This document shows positions 30,738-44,100 of a stretch of 64,000 bases of DNA, in pieces (the first letter of the stretch is position 1; every line of letters begins with the position of its first letter). Where the stretch lies: NCBI GenBank assembly GCA_021292105.1, contig CM037871.1:52683261-52747260 (forward strand), written 5' to 3'. The position numbers and the translations under genes are program-made. Source of the DNA: Anadara kagoshimensis (Eukaryota > Mollusca > Bivalvia > Arcoida > Arcidae). Under the pieces are notes generated by a model. That model did no database searches, was not told the DNA's origin, and was given only the letters and a program-made list of their open reading frames with translations.

Positions 30738-33700
30738 CATTCTACTGTACATGGACAGTAACATTGCAAGCTCGGCGTTCATTCCACCTGTACATGGACA
30801 GTAACATTGCAAGCTCGGCGTCATTCCACCTGTACATGGACAGTAACATTGCAAGCTCGGCGTCATTCCACCTGTACATGGACAGTAACATTGCAAGCTC
30901 GGCGTCATTCCACCTGTACATGGACAGTAACATTGCAAGCTCGGCGTCATTCCACCTGTACATGGACAGTAACATTGCAAGCTCAGCATTCATTCCACCT
31001 GTACATGGACGGTAACATTGCAAGCTCAGCATTCATTCCACCTGTACATGGACAGTAACATTGCAAGCTCGGCGTCATTCCACCTGTACATGGACAGTAA
31101 CATTGCAAGCTCAGCATTCATTCCACCTGTACATGGACAGTAACATTGCAAGCTCAGCATTCATTCCACCTGTACATGGACAGTAACATTGCAAGCTCGG
31201 CGTCATTCCACCTGTACATGGACAGTAACATTGCAAGCTCAGCATTCATTCCACCTGTACATAGACGGTAACATTGCAAGCTCAGCATTCATTCCACCTG
31301 TACATGGACAGTAACATTGCAAGCTCGGCGTCATTCCACCTGTACATGGACAGTAACATTGCAAGCTCAGCATTCATTCCACCTGTACATGGACAGTAAC
31401 ATTGCAAGCTCAGCGTTCATTCCACCTGTACATGGACGGTAACATTGCAAGCTCAGCATTCATTCCACCTGTACATGGACAGTAACATTGCAAGCTCGGT
31501 GTCATTCCACCTGTACATGGACAGTAACATTGCAAGCTCGGTGTCATTCCACCTGTACATGGACAGTAACATTGCAAGCTCGGCGTCATTCCACCTGTAC
31601 ATGGACAGTAACATTGCAAGCTCGGCGTCATTCCACCTGTACATGGACAGTAACATTGCAAGCTCAGCATTCATTCCACTGTACATGGACGGTAACATTG
31701 CAAGCCCAGTGTTCATTCCACCTGTACATGGACAGTAACATTGCAAGCTCAGCGTTCATTCCACCTGTACATGGACGGTAACATTGCAAGTTCAGCGTTC
31801 ATTCCACCTGTACATGGACAGTAACATTGCAAGCTCGGCGTCATTCCATCTGTACATGGACAGTAACATTGCAAGCTCGGCGTCATTCCACCTGTACATG
31901 GACAGTAACATTGCAAGCTCGGCGTCATTCCACCTGTACATGGACAGTAACATTGCAAGCTCGGCGTCATTCCACCTGTACATGGACAGTAACATTGCAA
32001 GCTCAGCATTCATTCCACCTGTACATGGACGGTAACATTGCAAGCTCAGCGTTCATTCCACCTGTACATGGACAGTAACATTGCAAGCTCAGCGTTCATT
32101 CCACCTGTACATGGACGGTAACATTGCAAGCTCAGCGTTCATTCCACCTGTACATGGACAGTAACATTGCAAGCTCGGCGTCATTCCATCTGTACATGGA
32201 CAGTAACATTGCAAGCTCGGCGTCATTCCACCTGTACATGGACAGTAACATTGCAAGCTCGGCGTCATTCCACCTGTACATGGACAGTAACATTGCAAGC
32301 TCGGCGTCATTCCACCTGTACATGGACAGTAACATTGCAAGCTCAGCATTCATTCCACCTGTACATGGACGGTAACATTGCAAGCTCAGCGTTCATTCCA
32401 CCTGTACATGGACGGTAACATTGCAAGCTCAGCGTTCATTCCACCTGTACATGGACAGTAACATTGCAAGCTCAGCGTTCATTCCACCTGTACATGGACG
32501 GTAACATTGCAAGCTCAGCGTTCATTCCACCTGTACATGGACGGTAACATTGCAAGCTCAGCGTTCATTCCACCTGTACATGGACAGTAACATTGCAAGC
32601 TCAGCGTTCATTCCACCTGTACATGGACAGTAACATTGCAAGCTCAGCGTTCATTCCACCTGTACATGGACAGTAACATTGCAAGCTCAGCGTTCATTCC
32701 ACCTGTACATGGACAGTAACATTGCAAGCTCAGCGTTCATTCCACCTGTACATGGACAGTAACATTGCAAGCTCAGCGTTCATTCCACCTGTACATGGAC
32801 AGTAACATTGCAAGCTCGGCGTCATTCCACCTGTACATGGACAGTAACATTGCAAGCTCAGCGTTCATTCCACCTGTACATGGACAGTAACATTGCAAGC
32901 TCAGCGTTCATTCCACCTGTACATGGACGGTAACATTGCAAGCTCAGCGTTCATTCCACCTGTACATGGACAGTAACATTGCAAGCTCAGCGTTCATTCC
33001 ACCTGTACATGGACGGTAACATTGCAAGCTCAGCGTCATTCCACCTGTACATGGACAGTAACATTGCAAGCTCAGCGTTCATTCCACCTGTACATGGACG
33101 GTAACATTGCAAGCTCAGCGTTCATTCCACCTGTACATGGACAGTAACATTGCAAGCTCGGCGTCATTCCATCTGTACATGGACAGTAACATTGCAAGCT
33201 CGGCGTCATTCCACCTGTACATGGACAGTAACATTGCAAGCTCGGCGTCATTCCACCTGTACATGGACAGTAACATTGCAAGCTCGGCGTCATTCCACCT
33301 GTACATGGACAGTAACATTGCAAGCTCAGCATTCATTCCACCTGTACATGGACGGTAACATTGCAAGCTCAGCGTTCATTCCACCTGTACATGGACAGTA
33401 ACATTGCAAGCTCAGCGTTCATTCCACCTGTACATGGACGGTAACATTGCAAGCTCAGCGTTCATTCCACCTGTACATGGACGGTAACATTGCAAGCTCA
33501 GCGTTCATTCCACCTGTACATGGACAGTAACATTGCAAGCTCAGCGTTCATTCCACCTGTACATGGACAGTAACATTGCAAGCTCAGCGTTCATTCCACC
33601 TGTACATGGACAGTAACATTGCAAGCTCAGCGTTCATTCCACCTGTACATGGACAGTAACATTGCAAGCTCAGCGTTCATTCCACCTGTACATGGACAGT

Positions 33701-36700
33701 AACATTGCAAGCTCAGCGTTCATTCCACCTGTACATGGACAGTAACATTGCAAGCTCGGCGTCATTCCACCTGTACATGGACAGTAACATTGCAAGCTCA
33801 GCATTCATTCCACCTGTACATGGACAGTAACATTGCAAGCTCAGCATTCATTCCACCTGTACATGGACAGTAACATTGCAAGCTCGGCGTCATTCCACCT
33901 GTACATGGACAGTAACATTGCAAGCTCAGCATTCATTCCACCTGTACATAGACGGTAACATTGCAAGCTCAGCATTCATTCCACCTGTACATGGACAGTA
34001 ACATTGCAAGCTCGGCGTCATTCCACCTGTACATGGACAGTAACATTGCAAGCTCAGCATTCATTCCACCTGTACATGGACAGTAACATTGCAAGCTCAG
34101 CGTTCATTCCACCTGTACATGGACGGTAACATTGCAAGCTCAGCATTCATTCCACCTGTACATGGACAGTAACATTGCAAGCTCGGTGTCATTCCACCTG
34201 TACATGGACAGTAACATTGCAAGCTCGGTGTCATTCACCTGTACATGGACAGTAACATTGCAAGCTCGGCGTCATTCCACCTGTACATGGACAGTAACAT
34301 TGCAAGCTCGGCGTCATTCCACCTGTACATGGACAGTAACATTGCAAGCTCAGCATTCATTCCACCTGTACATGGACGGTAACATTGCAAGCCCAGTGTT
34401 CATTCCACCTGTACATGGACAGTAACATTGCAAGCTCAGCGTTCATTCCACCTGTACATGGACGGTAACATTGCAAGTTCAGCGTTCATTCCACCTGTAC
34501 ATGGACAGTAACATTGCAAGCTCGGCGTCATTCCATCTGTACATGGACAGTAACATTGCAAGCTCGGCGTCATTCCACCTGTACATGGACAGTAACATTG
34601 CAAGCTCGGCGTCATTCCACCTGTACATGGACAGTAACATTGCAAGCTCGGCGTCATTCCACCTGTACATGGACAGTAACATTGCAAGCTCAGCATTCAT
34701 TCCACCTGTACATGGACGGTAACATTGCAAGCTCAGCGTTCATTCCACCTGTACATGGACAGTAACATTGCAAGCTCAGCGTTCATTCCACCTGTACATG
34801 GACGGTAACATTGCAAGCTCAGCGTTCATTCCACCTGTACATGGACAGTAACATTGCAAGCTCGGCGTCATTCCATCTGTACATGGACAGTAACATTGCA
34901 AGCTCGGCGTCATTCCACCTGTACATGGACAGTAACATTGCAAGCTCGGCGTCATTCCACCTGTACATGGACAGTAACATTGCAAGCTCGGCGTCATTCC
35001 ACCTGTACATGGACAGTAACATTGCAAGCTCAGCATTCATTCCACCTGTACATGGACGGTAACATTGCAAGCTCAGCGTTCATTCCACCTGTACATGGAC
35101 GGTAACATTGCAAGCTCAGCGTTCATTCCACCTGTACATGGACAGTAACATTGCAAGCTCAGCGTTCATTCCACCTGTACATGGACGGTAACATTGCAAG
35201 CTCAGCGTTCATTCCACCTGTACATGGACGGTAACATTGCAAGCTCAGCGTTCATTCCACCTGTACATGGACAGTAACATTGCAAGCTCAGCGTTCATTC
35301 CACCTGTACATGGACAGTAACATTGCAAGCTCAGCGTTCATTCCACCTGTACATGGACAGTAACATTGCAAGCTCAGCGTTCATTCCACCTGTACATGGA
35401 CAGTAACATTGCAAGCTCAGCGTTCATTCCACCTGTACATGGACAGTAACATTGCAAGCTCAGCGTTCATTCCACCTGTACATGGACAGTAACATTGCAA
35501 GCTCGGCGTCATTCCACCTGTACATGGACAGTAACATTGCAAGCTCAGCGTTCATTCCACCTGTACATGGACAGTAACATTGCAAGCTCAGCGTTCATTC
35601 CACCTGTACATGGACGGTAACATTGCAAGCTCAGCGTTCATTCCACCTGTACATGGACAGTAACATTGCAAGCTCAGCGTTCATTCCACCTGTACATGGA
35701 CGGTAACATTGCAAGCTCAGCGTCATTCCACCTGTACATGGACAGTAACATTGCAAGCTCAGCGTTCATTCCACCTGTACATGGACGGTAACATTGCAAG
35801 CTCAGCGTTCATTCCACCTGTACATGGACAGTAACATTGCAAGCTCGGCGTCATTCCATCTGTACATGGACAGTAACATTGCAAGCTCGGCGTCATTCCA
35901 CCTGTACATGGACAGTAACATTGCAAGCTCGGCGTCATTCCACCTGTACATGGACAGTAACATTGCAAGCTCGGCGTCATTCCACCTGTACATGGACAGT
36001 AACATTGCAAGCTCAGCATTCATTCCACCTGTACATGGACGGTAACATTGCAAGCTCAGCGTTCATTCCACCTGTACATGGACAGTAACATTGCAAGCTC
36101 AGCGTTCATTCCACCTGTACATGGACGGTAACATTGCAAGCTCAGCGTTCATTCCACCTGTACATGGACGGTAACATTGCAAGCTCAGCGTTCATTCCAC
36201 CTGTACATGGACAGTAACATTGCAAGCTCAGCGTTCATTCCACCTGTACATGGACAGTAACATTGCAAGCTCAGCGTTCATTCCACCTGTACATGGACAG
36301 TAACATTGCAAGCTCAGCGTTCATTCCACCTGTACATGGACAGTAACATTGCAAGCTCAGCGTTCATTCCACCTGTACATGGACAGTAACATTGCAAGCT
36401 CAGCGTTCATTCCACCTGTACATGGACAGTAACATTGCAAGCTCGGCGTCATTCCACCTGTACATGGACAGTAACATTGCAAGCTCAGCGTTCATTCCAT
36501 CTGTACATGGACAGTAACATTGCAAGCTCAGCGTTCATTCCACCTGTACATGGACGGTAACATTGCAAGCTCAGCGTTCATTCCACCTGTACATGGACGG
36601 TAACATTGCAAGCTCAGCGTTCATTCCACCTGTACATGGACGGTAACATTGCAAGCTCAGCGTCATTCCACCTGTACATGGACAGTAACATTGCAAGCTC

Positions 36701-36793
36701 AGCGTCATTCCACCTGTACATGGACAGTAACATTGCAAGCTCAGCGTTCATTCCACCTGTACATGGACGGTAACATTGCAAGCTCAGCGTTGC
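30738..36793. repeat. 42/43-bp satellite array with 2,687-bp higher-order repeat
   Basis: About 142 units of a monomer containing CCACCTGTACATGGACAGTA and ACATTGCAAGCTC. Variants ending GGCGTC are 42 bases; those ending AGCGTTC or AGCATTC are 43. Rare variants recur at exactly 2,687 bases: ATAGACGG at 31261 and 33948, and CAAGCCCAGTG at 31701 and 34388. Larger blocks also recur at 31749/34436, 32089/34776 and 33072/35759. The array is thus nearly two copies of a 63-unit supermonomer (about 31045-33731 and 33732-36418). Within it an 8-unit, 340-base block is doubled. Frames of 83-103 codons on both strands come from the repeat and are not genes. Confidence 0.97.
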
Positions 36794-37030
36794 GTGTAAT
36801 GGTGATTTAAGGAATTTCTTAAAACATTTTAAGTGTTTTGGCAACAAAACAGTTTTCTGAAATAACAAAAAATTCAAGAATATTTTAACGTGTATTACAA
36901 TATCTTATTTGTAATATAACACAGAGTTTGACCCGGGTAGTGCATGACAACACATAAGCAAAGAAACTGGAAGCGAAAAAGCGCCAATCTTTCCCCGGGA
37001 GTGGAACCCGGGTCGTGACGAATGTGCTAC
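36780..37030 (+). repeat. Dispersed element flanking the satellite
   Basis: It is homologous to 22350-22560 (gcgttgcgtgtaa, ttaagtgttttggcaac, aaaacagttttct, atcttatttgtaatataacac, gagtttgaccc). The final satellite unit runs straight into it. 36985-37020 looks like a tRNA-like box B (gtggaacccgggtcg). Confidence 0.7.
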
Positions 37031-37420
37031 TCCATCATTATCAGTAAATCTAACGCAAATTTTGAATCGTTAAAGTCTTTAGTCTCATTCATATAAATCC
37101 TATTATGCATCTGGCATCAAAATGTGGATTCTAAAAAAAATCTAAAGCCGGAATTACTCGGTAAACATCTTGATTATAATATAATATTCTAATATTCTAT
37201 CTCGTGTAAAAAAAAAAGTTGGATTTTTCTACACTTTACACCACTATCCAACAGCGTCTAAAACAAATTATTCGCGTGTCTTTCTCTTACAAACACGGTA
37301 AGCTAAGATTCAAATATTTAGTGATGAATCGTGATTCTGGTTGTTTTATCTAACATCAAACGGATTCCAAACAGAAATATACGGAAGGTACCATAAAAAA
37401 AATGTTAAGAGTTTTTGATA
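37031..37420. other. Intergenic, no recognisable feature
   Basis: AT-rich DNA between the satellite-flanking element and the RT remnant. Confidence 0.4.
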
Positions 37421-38120
37421 GATAACATGGTAATGTACAGCAAAAAATCGGTATACCAATGGGCACAAACTATGCATTGTTCCTTGTTGATTTGTTTCTT
37501 TATTTGTATGAAGAGAAATTATCCAGAACCTTGTTTAAACTGAAGAGAAGACTGTCGCCATATCTTCAATCCCACGGGTATCTGCATTGTAGATGACAGT
37601 CTATCTCTTAACAATCCTAAATTTGGAGACTGTGTGAATGTCATCTATCCCAGTGAGCTTTGAATATAAGGTATAGGACTGATTCTGCCATTTCTGCGTG
37701 ATAGTTAGACTATTATGACGCCAATGAATGGTTATATTTGAAGCTGTATGGCAAACACGATGATTTCACTTTTTATATTGTCAATTTCCTTTTTAATGCA
37801 GCAATATACCTGCTTCTCCTGCTTCAGTTTGTGCTTATGATGTATTTGTTTCATAATTAATACACTCCGACGGATCCCCACTATCATGCCTTTATATTTA
37901 AACTTGAAAACGAAGCAAGCTGCTTACAAATAAATTTCAGTGACCCAGGGATATTGCACTGAGGCCTAGCCTGCTTATCATGCGGCCCTGCTTTATGACC
38001 ACCATCACAGTATTGTTGATAAGTCTCGGCCTTATAGATTCGGCGTCCCATAGTTCCATGCTCCTTTCACTCTCAATTTTGACACACGCGTGGAGGGTGT
38101 AGCTATGCTCCTCCAGAAAA
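37421..38120 (+). pseudogene. Reverse-transcriptase remnant, inverted relative to 30200-30735
   Basis: The plus-strand frame from about 37435 reads QQKIGIPMGTNYALFLVDLF and LYLYEEKLSRTL, an RT fingers/palm segment. Later, in a decayed frame, LKLYGKHDDFTFYIVNF matches the C-terminal block of the minus-strand copy. The nucleotide stretch near 38000-38110 is the complement of about 30275-30420 (ATGGAACTATG, CTTATCAACAATACTGTGATG). Multiple stops and shifts mark it as dead. Confidence 0.65.
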
Positions 38121-38595
38121 ATTGCGCTTTTTCAGTACAAATGGTGCAATTTCCTGCATCTTGAACACTGTCGAGCGTCCTTTTTCGCATTCAAAGTAGA
38201 TCTAAACCAGTCTAGCTTTTTTCAAAAATTGTAATATTGACATTGGTGGCTATGAGTGTCGGTGAGTTTATAATATCTTTATCGATATATGTCTCTCAAC
38301 TGTACTGTCGAAATTTGTCGCCGTCGGTAACTTGTATTGTCTGTCTTTTTATCTGTCGAGGTGTAGTTGTGCACCGCAGATCCCGGAGACCGACCCTTTT
38401 TGCGTTATAATAAAGGAGTTTGTTCGACCTTTGGAAGTTGTAGATCGATACGTCGATCCATCGGAGAGATACCAGTGTTTTGATTTAATTTGGTCGTTAA
38501 ATGAATGAACGTGGTCTGGGTGATCCAGTTTGGTTGATAAATAAAACTCATCAGTGAAAAGTCTTTCTGTTTGAATCCCGGTCCTAAGTTTGATT
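38121..38595. other. Intergenic, no recognisable feature
   Basis: Nothing that I can assign. It is slightly more GC-rich than its surroundings, with no long frame. Confidence 0.35.
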
Positions 38596-39774
38596 GATCA
38601 TTGATTAATGGGGTTTAACTTCTAAGTCAATAATATTTCACTTATATCGAGACGTCACCAGCTATAGTTGTAGGTGCAGAAATAATTACCTGTGCTTTGC
38701 GGTGATGGCATTATTTTAAAAGTTAGAAAAAGTACGCCAAGTTTTATTGTATATGGCGAATTAGGCAGGGTACCATTATATGTTTATGTCAAAACTAGAA
38801 TTATAAGTTACTGGTCAAATATTATTGAGAAAAACGATACGAAATATACGTCAATTATTTACAAATTATTATATAACTATTTTTCAAATGGTGTTAAAAC
38901 TAAGTGGATTAGCTCAGTTGAAGCAATTTTTCAAGAATGTGGTATGAATAATATATGGCTATTTCATAATTATAGCAACCGTACCTGGTTAATTAAATGT
39001 GTTAAACAAAAATTATATGATCAATTTTTACAAAGTTGGTATACAAATTCTACCTTTTCAAGGGGAATCTCTTATAATTTATTTACTCATTTTGATTTTA
39101 AACTACAATTGTATTTAACTTCAGATCTTTCTGATAGAAACAAAACTACTTTAAGTAATTTTAGATGTAGTAATCATAAACTACCTATTGAAGTTGGACG
39201 TTGGAAAAATATCCCAAGAGAGAATAGATTATGTGAACTTTGTAACACCGATTTAGGTGATGAATATCACTATATTTTGTGTTGTACTGCTTTGTCTGCA
39301 GAAAGAAGTATGTTTATTCCTAAATGGTATATTGTCAAACCAAATACTTTAAAATTTTATTCATTATTCAACAATACAAATTTATCTCTACAAATTAAAT
39401 TAAGTAAGTTTATAAAGATTATTAATGAAAGAATCGGTACTACCGGTCCTCCGGGTTAACATAATGTGTAATTGTATAGTTATGTTATGCTGTTACTCAT
39501 GCATTATTTGTTATATATATGTGTGTTTATATATTCTCAATTTGTAAAATTGCAATATGAGAAATAAAGAAACTTGAAACTTGAAACTTGCAGTGAGGGT
39601 TCTTTATCGTGCCATGCCTACCGTGACAAGGGGCCGCGGTTTTAATGTTTGTCCGAAAGACCCGCATTCATTTTTTAATGCCGAGCGAATTTTTGGGTCG
39701 GACCTGATCAGAGACCAAACCCTCGACCTCCTTGACTTAAGGAGCAAACACTCTACCAACTGACCTGCCTGCTA
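38596..39774 (-). mobile_element. SINE family 1 copy interrupted by a LINE tail
   Basis: The left part 38596-38708 (tggggtttaac...agaaat...gtgatggcatta) and right part 39592-39774 (cagtgagggttctttatcgtgcc ... ctctaccaactgacctgc) together make one SINE in the same order as 2599-2940. Confidence 0.75.
38709..39591 (+). pseudogene. 5'-truncated LINE, C-terminal fragment of ORF2
   Basis: The frame ends at 39459 after about 250 residues. It begins KVRKSTPSFIVYGELGRVPL, the post-RT region of LINE ORF2. Near its end it has the Cys-rich block LCELCNTDLGDEYHYILCC, comparable with the intact LINE at 24426 but a different family. The endonuclease and RT are missing. The 3' tail is a short ACTTGAA-type tandem repeat (39573-39591). 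The apparent start codon at 38692 lies in the host SINE and is accidental. The frame is intact up to its stop, suggesting a fairly recent truncated insertion. Confidence 0.8.
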
Positions 39775-40830
39775 CATATACCGAAGGGGTAGGTCTCCTA
39801 CTACCACAACCCCTTTTCCACACTTGTATGGCATCCATCTGAACTTTCAAGCTAATTTTATTATATTACATTTTGTATTAGTTTTAAATGACTAGTTAGT
39901 CAGTTTCATCATTGTATAATGCACATTAAAAGTGCAACACACAAGAATCTTGTCACTAGAAAAAAAACACTGATTTGTTCCGTAAAGCCGATAATCGGAC
40001 GAATAGAATAAAAAATCAAATGAGACAGATTTTTTCCCCATCAACCTCAGTGACCAATTAAAAATAAAAATGTACAAAAATTTGTACTTTTATATGGAGA
40101 TAGAACATCGTGCTGTAAAAATATACAAAAAAGATAATTTTGTGTGCTAAAAATTGGTCACAGTCTCTCTCTCTTTCTCTCTTGGCCATGTCCCTTGGTT
40201 TAAAAGGGTAAATTATATGAATTCACGTAAAATGATTAATGGAATCAATCTTCATGAAAGTCTCTTAATTAGTATTACTAATTAACGTTATCTTTTGATA
40301 CTAACTGGTTTCTTTTACGCCTCAGCGATCAGGTAAATAACATTATCACCTAAGACTGGTCAGTACTACCTGGATTCTTCCATGCTTCAGCGAACTGGTA
40401 AATTACATCATTATCTTACCCAGTACCTGTGAATCAGTACCACTAATATATTAACTGGTCATTACGCTGGTTGATTGACAATTAGCTGTGAGAGAGGGGA
40501 AAAGTCGGGGCAACTAGGGGGGGGGGCACGGCCCCCTGTGCCCCCCCCCCCCCGCTGGATCCGCTGAACAATAGGCGGTTGCCATTCTGAAGCACCCGGT
40601 TTCACTTCTATACAAATTCACGCGTTTAAACCGCCGGGATTGTGACGTTGACATGGATTGCTATGTTTTTCAGTATTCTCTAACTTGAGTCAAGTATAAT
40701 TGATTTTTTAATCTAAAAATCACAAAAAATTGATCGTAACAAACAAATGAAACATAAAATCGTAGGCCTAAATATTAATATTAAGAAATAAAATATAGCA
40801 GCATTAATGCACAATACGAACCTGTAGTAG
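39775..40830. other. Intergenic with simple repeats
   Basis: 39994-40040 is an old dispersed repeat shared with 5343-5394. 40517-40552 has G and C runs facing each other. No gene is visible. Confidence 0.5.
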
Positions 40831-40838
40831 GTTTTAGT

Positions 40839-40956
40839 CACAGGGGCCAGTTTCATAATAAAATTTAAAAAATACCGATAAGTATATAAAAAAGAGTACT
40901 CTTTTTTTATACTTATCGATATTTAAAAAAAAATTATTATGAAACTGTCCCCTGTG
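40839..40956. mobile_element. hAT-like palindromic MITE with 8-bp target duplication
   Basis: The ends are CACAGGGGCCAGTTTCATAA and the complement TTATGAAACTGTCCCCTGTG, with inner arms taccgataagtat. GTTTTAGT is duplicated at 40831-40838 and 40957-40964. Confidence 0.85.
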
Positions 40957-40981
40957 GTTTTAGTGTTGTAGGATACGTCCA

Positions 40982-40989
40982 TATATAGG
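40982..40989 (+). promoter_or_regulatory. Possible TATA box upstream of the RING gene
   Basis: TATATAGG lies about 120 bases before the proposed start codon at 41104. It is the only TATA-like motif close by, but an AT-rich genome makes chance matches common. Confidence 0.25.
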
Positions 40990-41103
40990 TACGTTCTGAT
41001 AGGGTACGTTTTTAGTCAGATAATAGTAAGCGCCCTTTCAATTTATCGAGCGAAACTAAGCAAAGTGAGCCAGTACGGAAGTAATAAACCAAAACAAAAC
41101 AAG

Positions 41104-41136
41104 ATGGATGACTGCGACTTGCCATTAATGGTTTCG
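41104..41136 (+). CDS. RING-UBR gene, proposed exon 1
   Basis: The 11 codons after caaaacaagATGG fit phase 0 into exon 2. The donor is tcg|gtttgt. A stronger-looking gtatga four bases on would break the frame. Confidence 0.5.
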
Positions 41137-44100
41137 GTTTGTATGAGCTATTGAATTTTGTATTTTTCAGCTGTAAATCATTTGTACACTTTAATTAATA
41201 AACTTGAAAATCTCTACTCAACACATTTTAAATTATGAGATTAATACCGTTGTCAATATAATGGAGGATAAGTGATGTTGCCAAAAATAGAAATTACACA
41301 ATCACATAGACTGTCATGTGTGTTATTTATTTGTTGTTCATTAAGATCAATTAAAGGAGAATCTTAGATTGATATGATTGAATAAAACTAATTGGTTTTC
41401 CGTCAAAGTGATCACTCAGTGGAGGTTGGGGTTTTAAGATTGAACACACCTGTGTGTAACCAACATGTAGAAATAGGCTGCTAACTCCAAACACTTGGAA
41501 TTTAGAAATGGAAGTCATGGAGAGACTTGAAAATGATGTCCATTGGCACAGTTAGTAGACCCTCCTAGATGTTGCCCTTTGTGCACTACAAAGGTAAACA
41601 ATTCTTTCGCTTCACATGTAGTTGGTGATATCTAGATATAAGTGAAATTTTCTTGACTCCTGGGATATTAAACCCCATTCAATCAATCGATCAATCAGTC
41701 TTGTCCTTCAAACATGTTTTCTTAATCTTTTGATAGTTAGCCATACAATGTGATATTTACAACAAATTAATTAATTATCAGACTAGTTTACAGTTCTTTA
41801 TTCGATTACGTTTCAGATTCAGTCCTTTTCGGACTATTTCCATTGTTCAATATGTATGACTCAGATGAAATCAACAACAATGACGACATGTGGACATCGA
41901 TATTGTGCTAAGTGTATCAATGAATGGGTGGATAGAAGACACAACTGTCCATGTTGTAACACGCATCTAGATCTGTCTCAACTAATAAAAGACCACCAGT
42001 TTGACAGTATGATGGGTAAGTGTAAAGGATTTCAGGGGTTCAAAAAGTCCAAGGTCTAGGACCTATTGATTTTATATTGGGACCCTTGATATTAGAACTG
42101 TGAGAGTCTGGTGGATCTGCCATTTTTCGCCAAGATAATACTTTTTTCTTCATAGTAACATAATTGCGCATGAACTTTTCAATAGACCTTTCTAGACCTT
42201 CCATTACAAAACATAATTTTGAACTACAGAGTTGTTGATAATGGACTATTTGCCAGTTCGATGAAAACCTGGTTTGTAAAGTATAATGGGGTATCACATG
42301 GTACTCTGAACTTCATTGATACAAATTCACTTTGAGTGTTACCACAAGAAACTAATTACCAATTGAGGAAAAAAACTTAAAGACTTTATGTAAAAGATCT
42401 ATTATAAAAAAACTTAGATACTGCCTTGTTTTGAAATTTAAATTCAAAATTTATGTTTTTGGATTATATCTAGACTGTTTTAGTTGACAAATTGATATTC
42501 AGTGATATAAATGTATTTAGTTTTAGTCTTTTGTACTTCACATCCAAATGTGTTTTGTGTTGTAGTTTTTGGGGATATCATCCTGAACCTATACAAGTTA
42601 CTTCATTTCTACATTGTTTATGAACTAGAAGAGCAGTGCCCTCTATACTCCATTAGTTTGGAAGATTATGCTAATTTAAAGTCTTCCTCATTGCAGTAGA
42701 TTAGAAGTGTGAATCTATAAATACACATCCAAAAGTGAATCTATATTCAGTCATACACAGATTTTGCGTGAAACCTTTTTGGGGTTCAGTTAATTTGAAT
42801 CTAACCGGATAGAGGCTATACACACCAATAACCAGTGAAAAATCCAAGAAACCATATACTTACTCAATATACATAAATATTTAAAGATTATTTTGTTCAA
42901 TAATTACAGCATCCATACAGACTGAGAAGGAAAAGTCAGAAGCCACTTATTTTGAATCGTTAATTAATTCAGGTATGTTTTCTGTCTGTTATGTTATTAT
43001 GTGCTTATATTTGTATACATATTATCTACCGGTATTTGTATGCTCATTGGGTTGATGCTTTTCCTGATATCAATGATGTTAATAAACACTCAGGTAGCTC
43101 AGTTTTTAGGGTGTTCTCTCCGTATGTAGGGGTTGGGGTTCAAACATTGGCTTGGTCTGACCAAGATTTGAAAACAGGTAGTAACTGTTATTTTGTCATG
43201 CATTAAGAATAATAGTCACAGTGTCCTTCAGAAGGGGCATTAAAAGGTGATATCCTGTGTCATTGTAAGCATGGTATGCTACAGGAATCTCTCTGTATAT
43301 TGCCCTAACTGTATTGCAAAGGTAAAATATTCTGCCACTTTAGCTATTGCTGGTGATGTCTCAATAAAAGTGAAAAAATTTTGAGGACATAAAACCACAT
43401 ACAATCAATCAATTAAAATAAGCAAACCCACCCACCCTTCTGTAGATATTTACAAACTCAAGGCTTTGGAGCTACACATCCATTTACACATACCAGTAGT
43501 TGATGAAAGAATACAGATAATAAATAGCTTACCAATTAATTAAATAATCATTCCAATATTTGTGACTAATTGATGTCAATCTTCTATCCATAGTAATGAA
43601 TGTAAGAATTTTAGAACTGAATGTCAATTTATAATAACATACTAGATATAACAACATTGTATCTTGTTTCATATTATTTCAAATGTATCTTGTTTTGTAT
43701 AATTTCATTTGTATCTTGTTTCATATAATTTCAACTGTGTATTGTATAATTTCAGCTGCATCAAGTTCACAGGGTGATGTTACACATAATTTATCACCAG
43801 TAGAGGAAGTCCTGAAGAGTAAGTGTTTTGATATGGATAGACGAAATAGTAATAGTAAAATAAACAAGACAAACATTAAATAAGTTAACAAATCACAAAT
43901 CATGAAAAACTAGCAACGTATTTGACACCATAAGTCCTTTTACTGTACAGTGAGACCTTCCTTAAAGGTCACCTCTATATAAGGGTCACCTGCTTTTCAA
44001 GGCTAGTAAAATTTTATCCCAATTGCTATTTATTCATGTTATTTGAACTTGTATACAAGGGTGACTTGCCCATTAAGGCCAATTTTACTGGTTCCCTTAG

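Noticed and set aside
30678-36877. Dozens of 83-103-codon frames on both strands, and a possible CRISPR array
   Set aside because: The units are contiguous satellite monomers with no unique spacers, in a eukaryotic context. The frames are repeat artefacts.
38692-38708. Start codon of the 255-codon frame at 38692
   Set aside because: These bases belong to the host SINE. The coding similarity begins only after the LINE insertion point near 38709.
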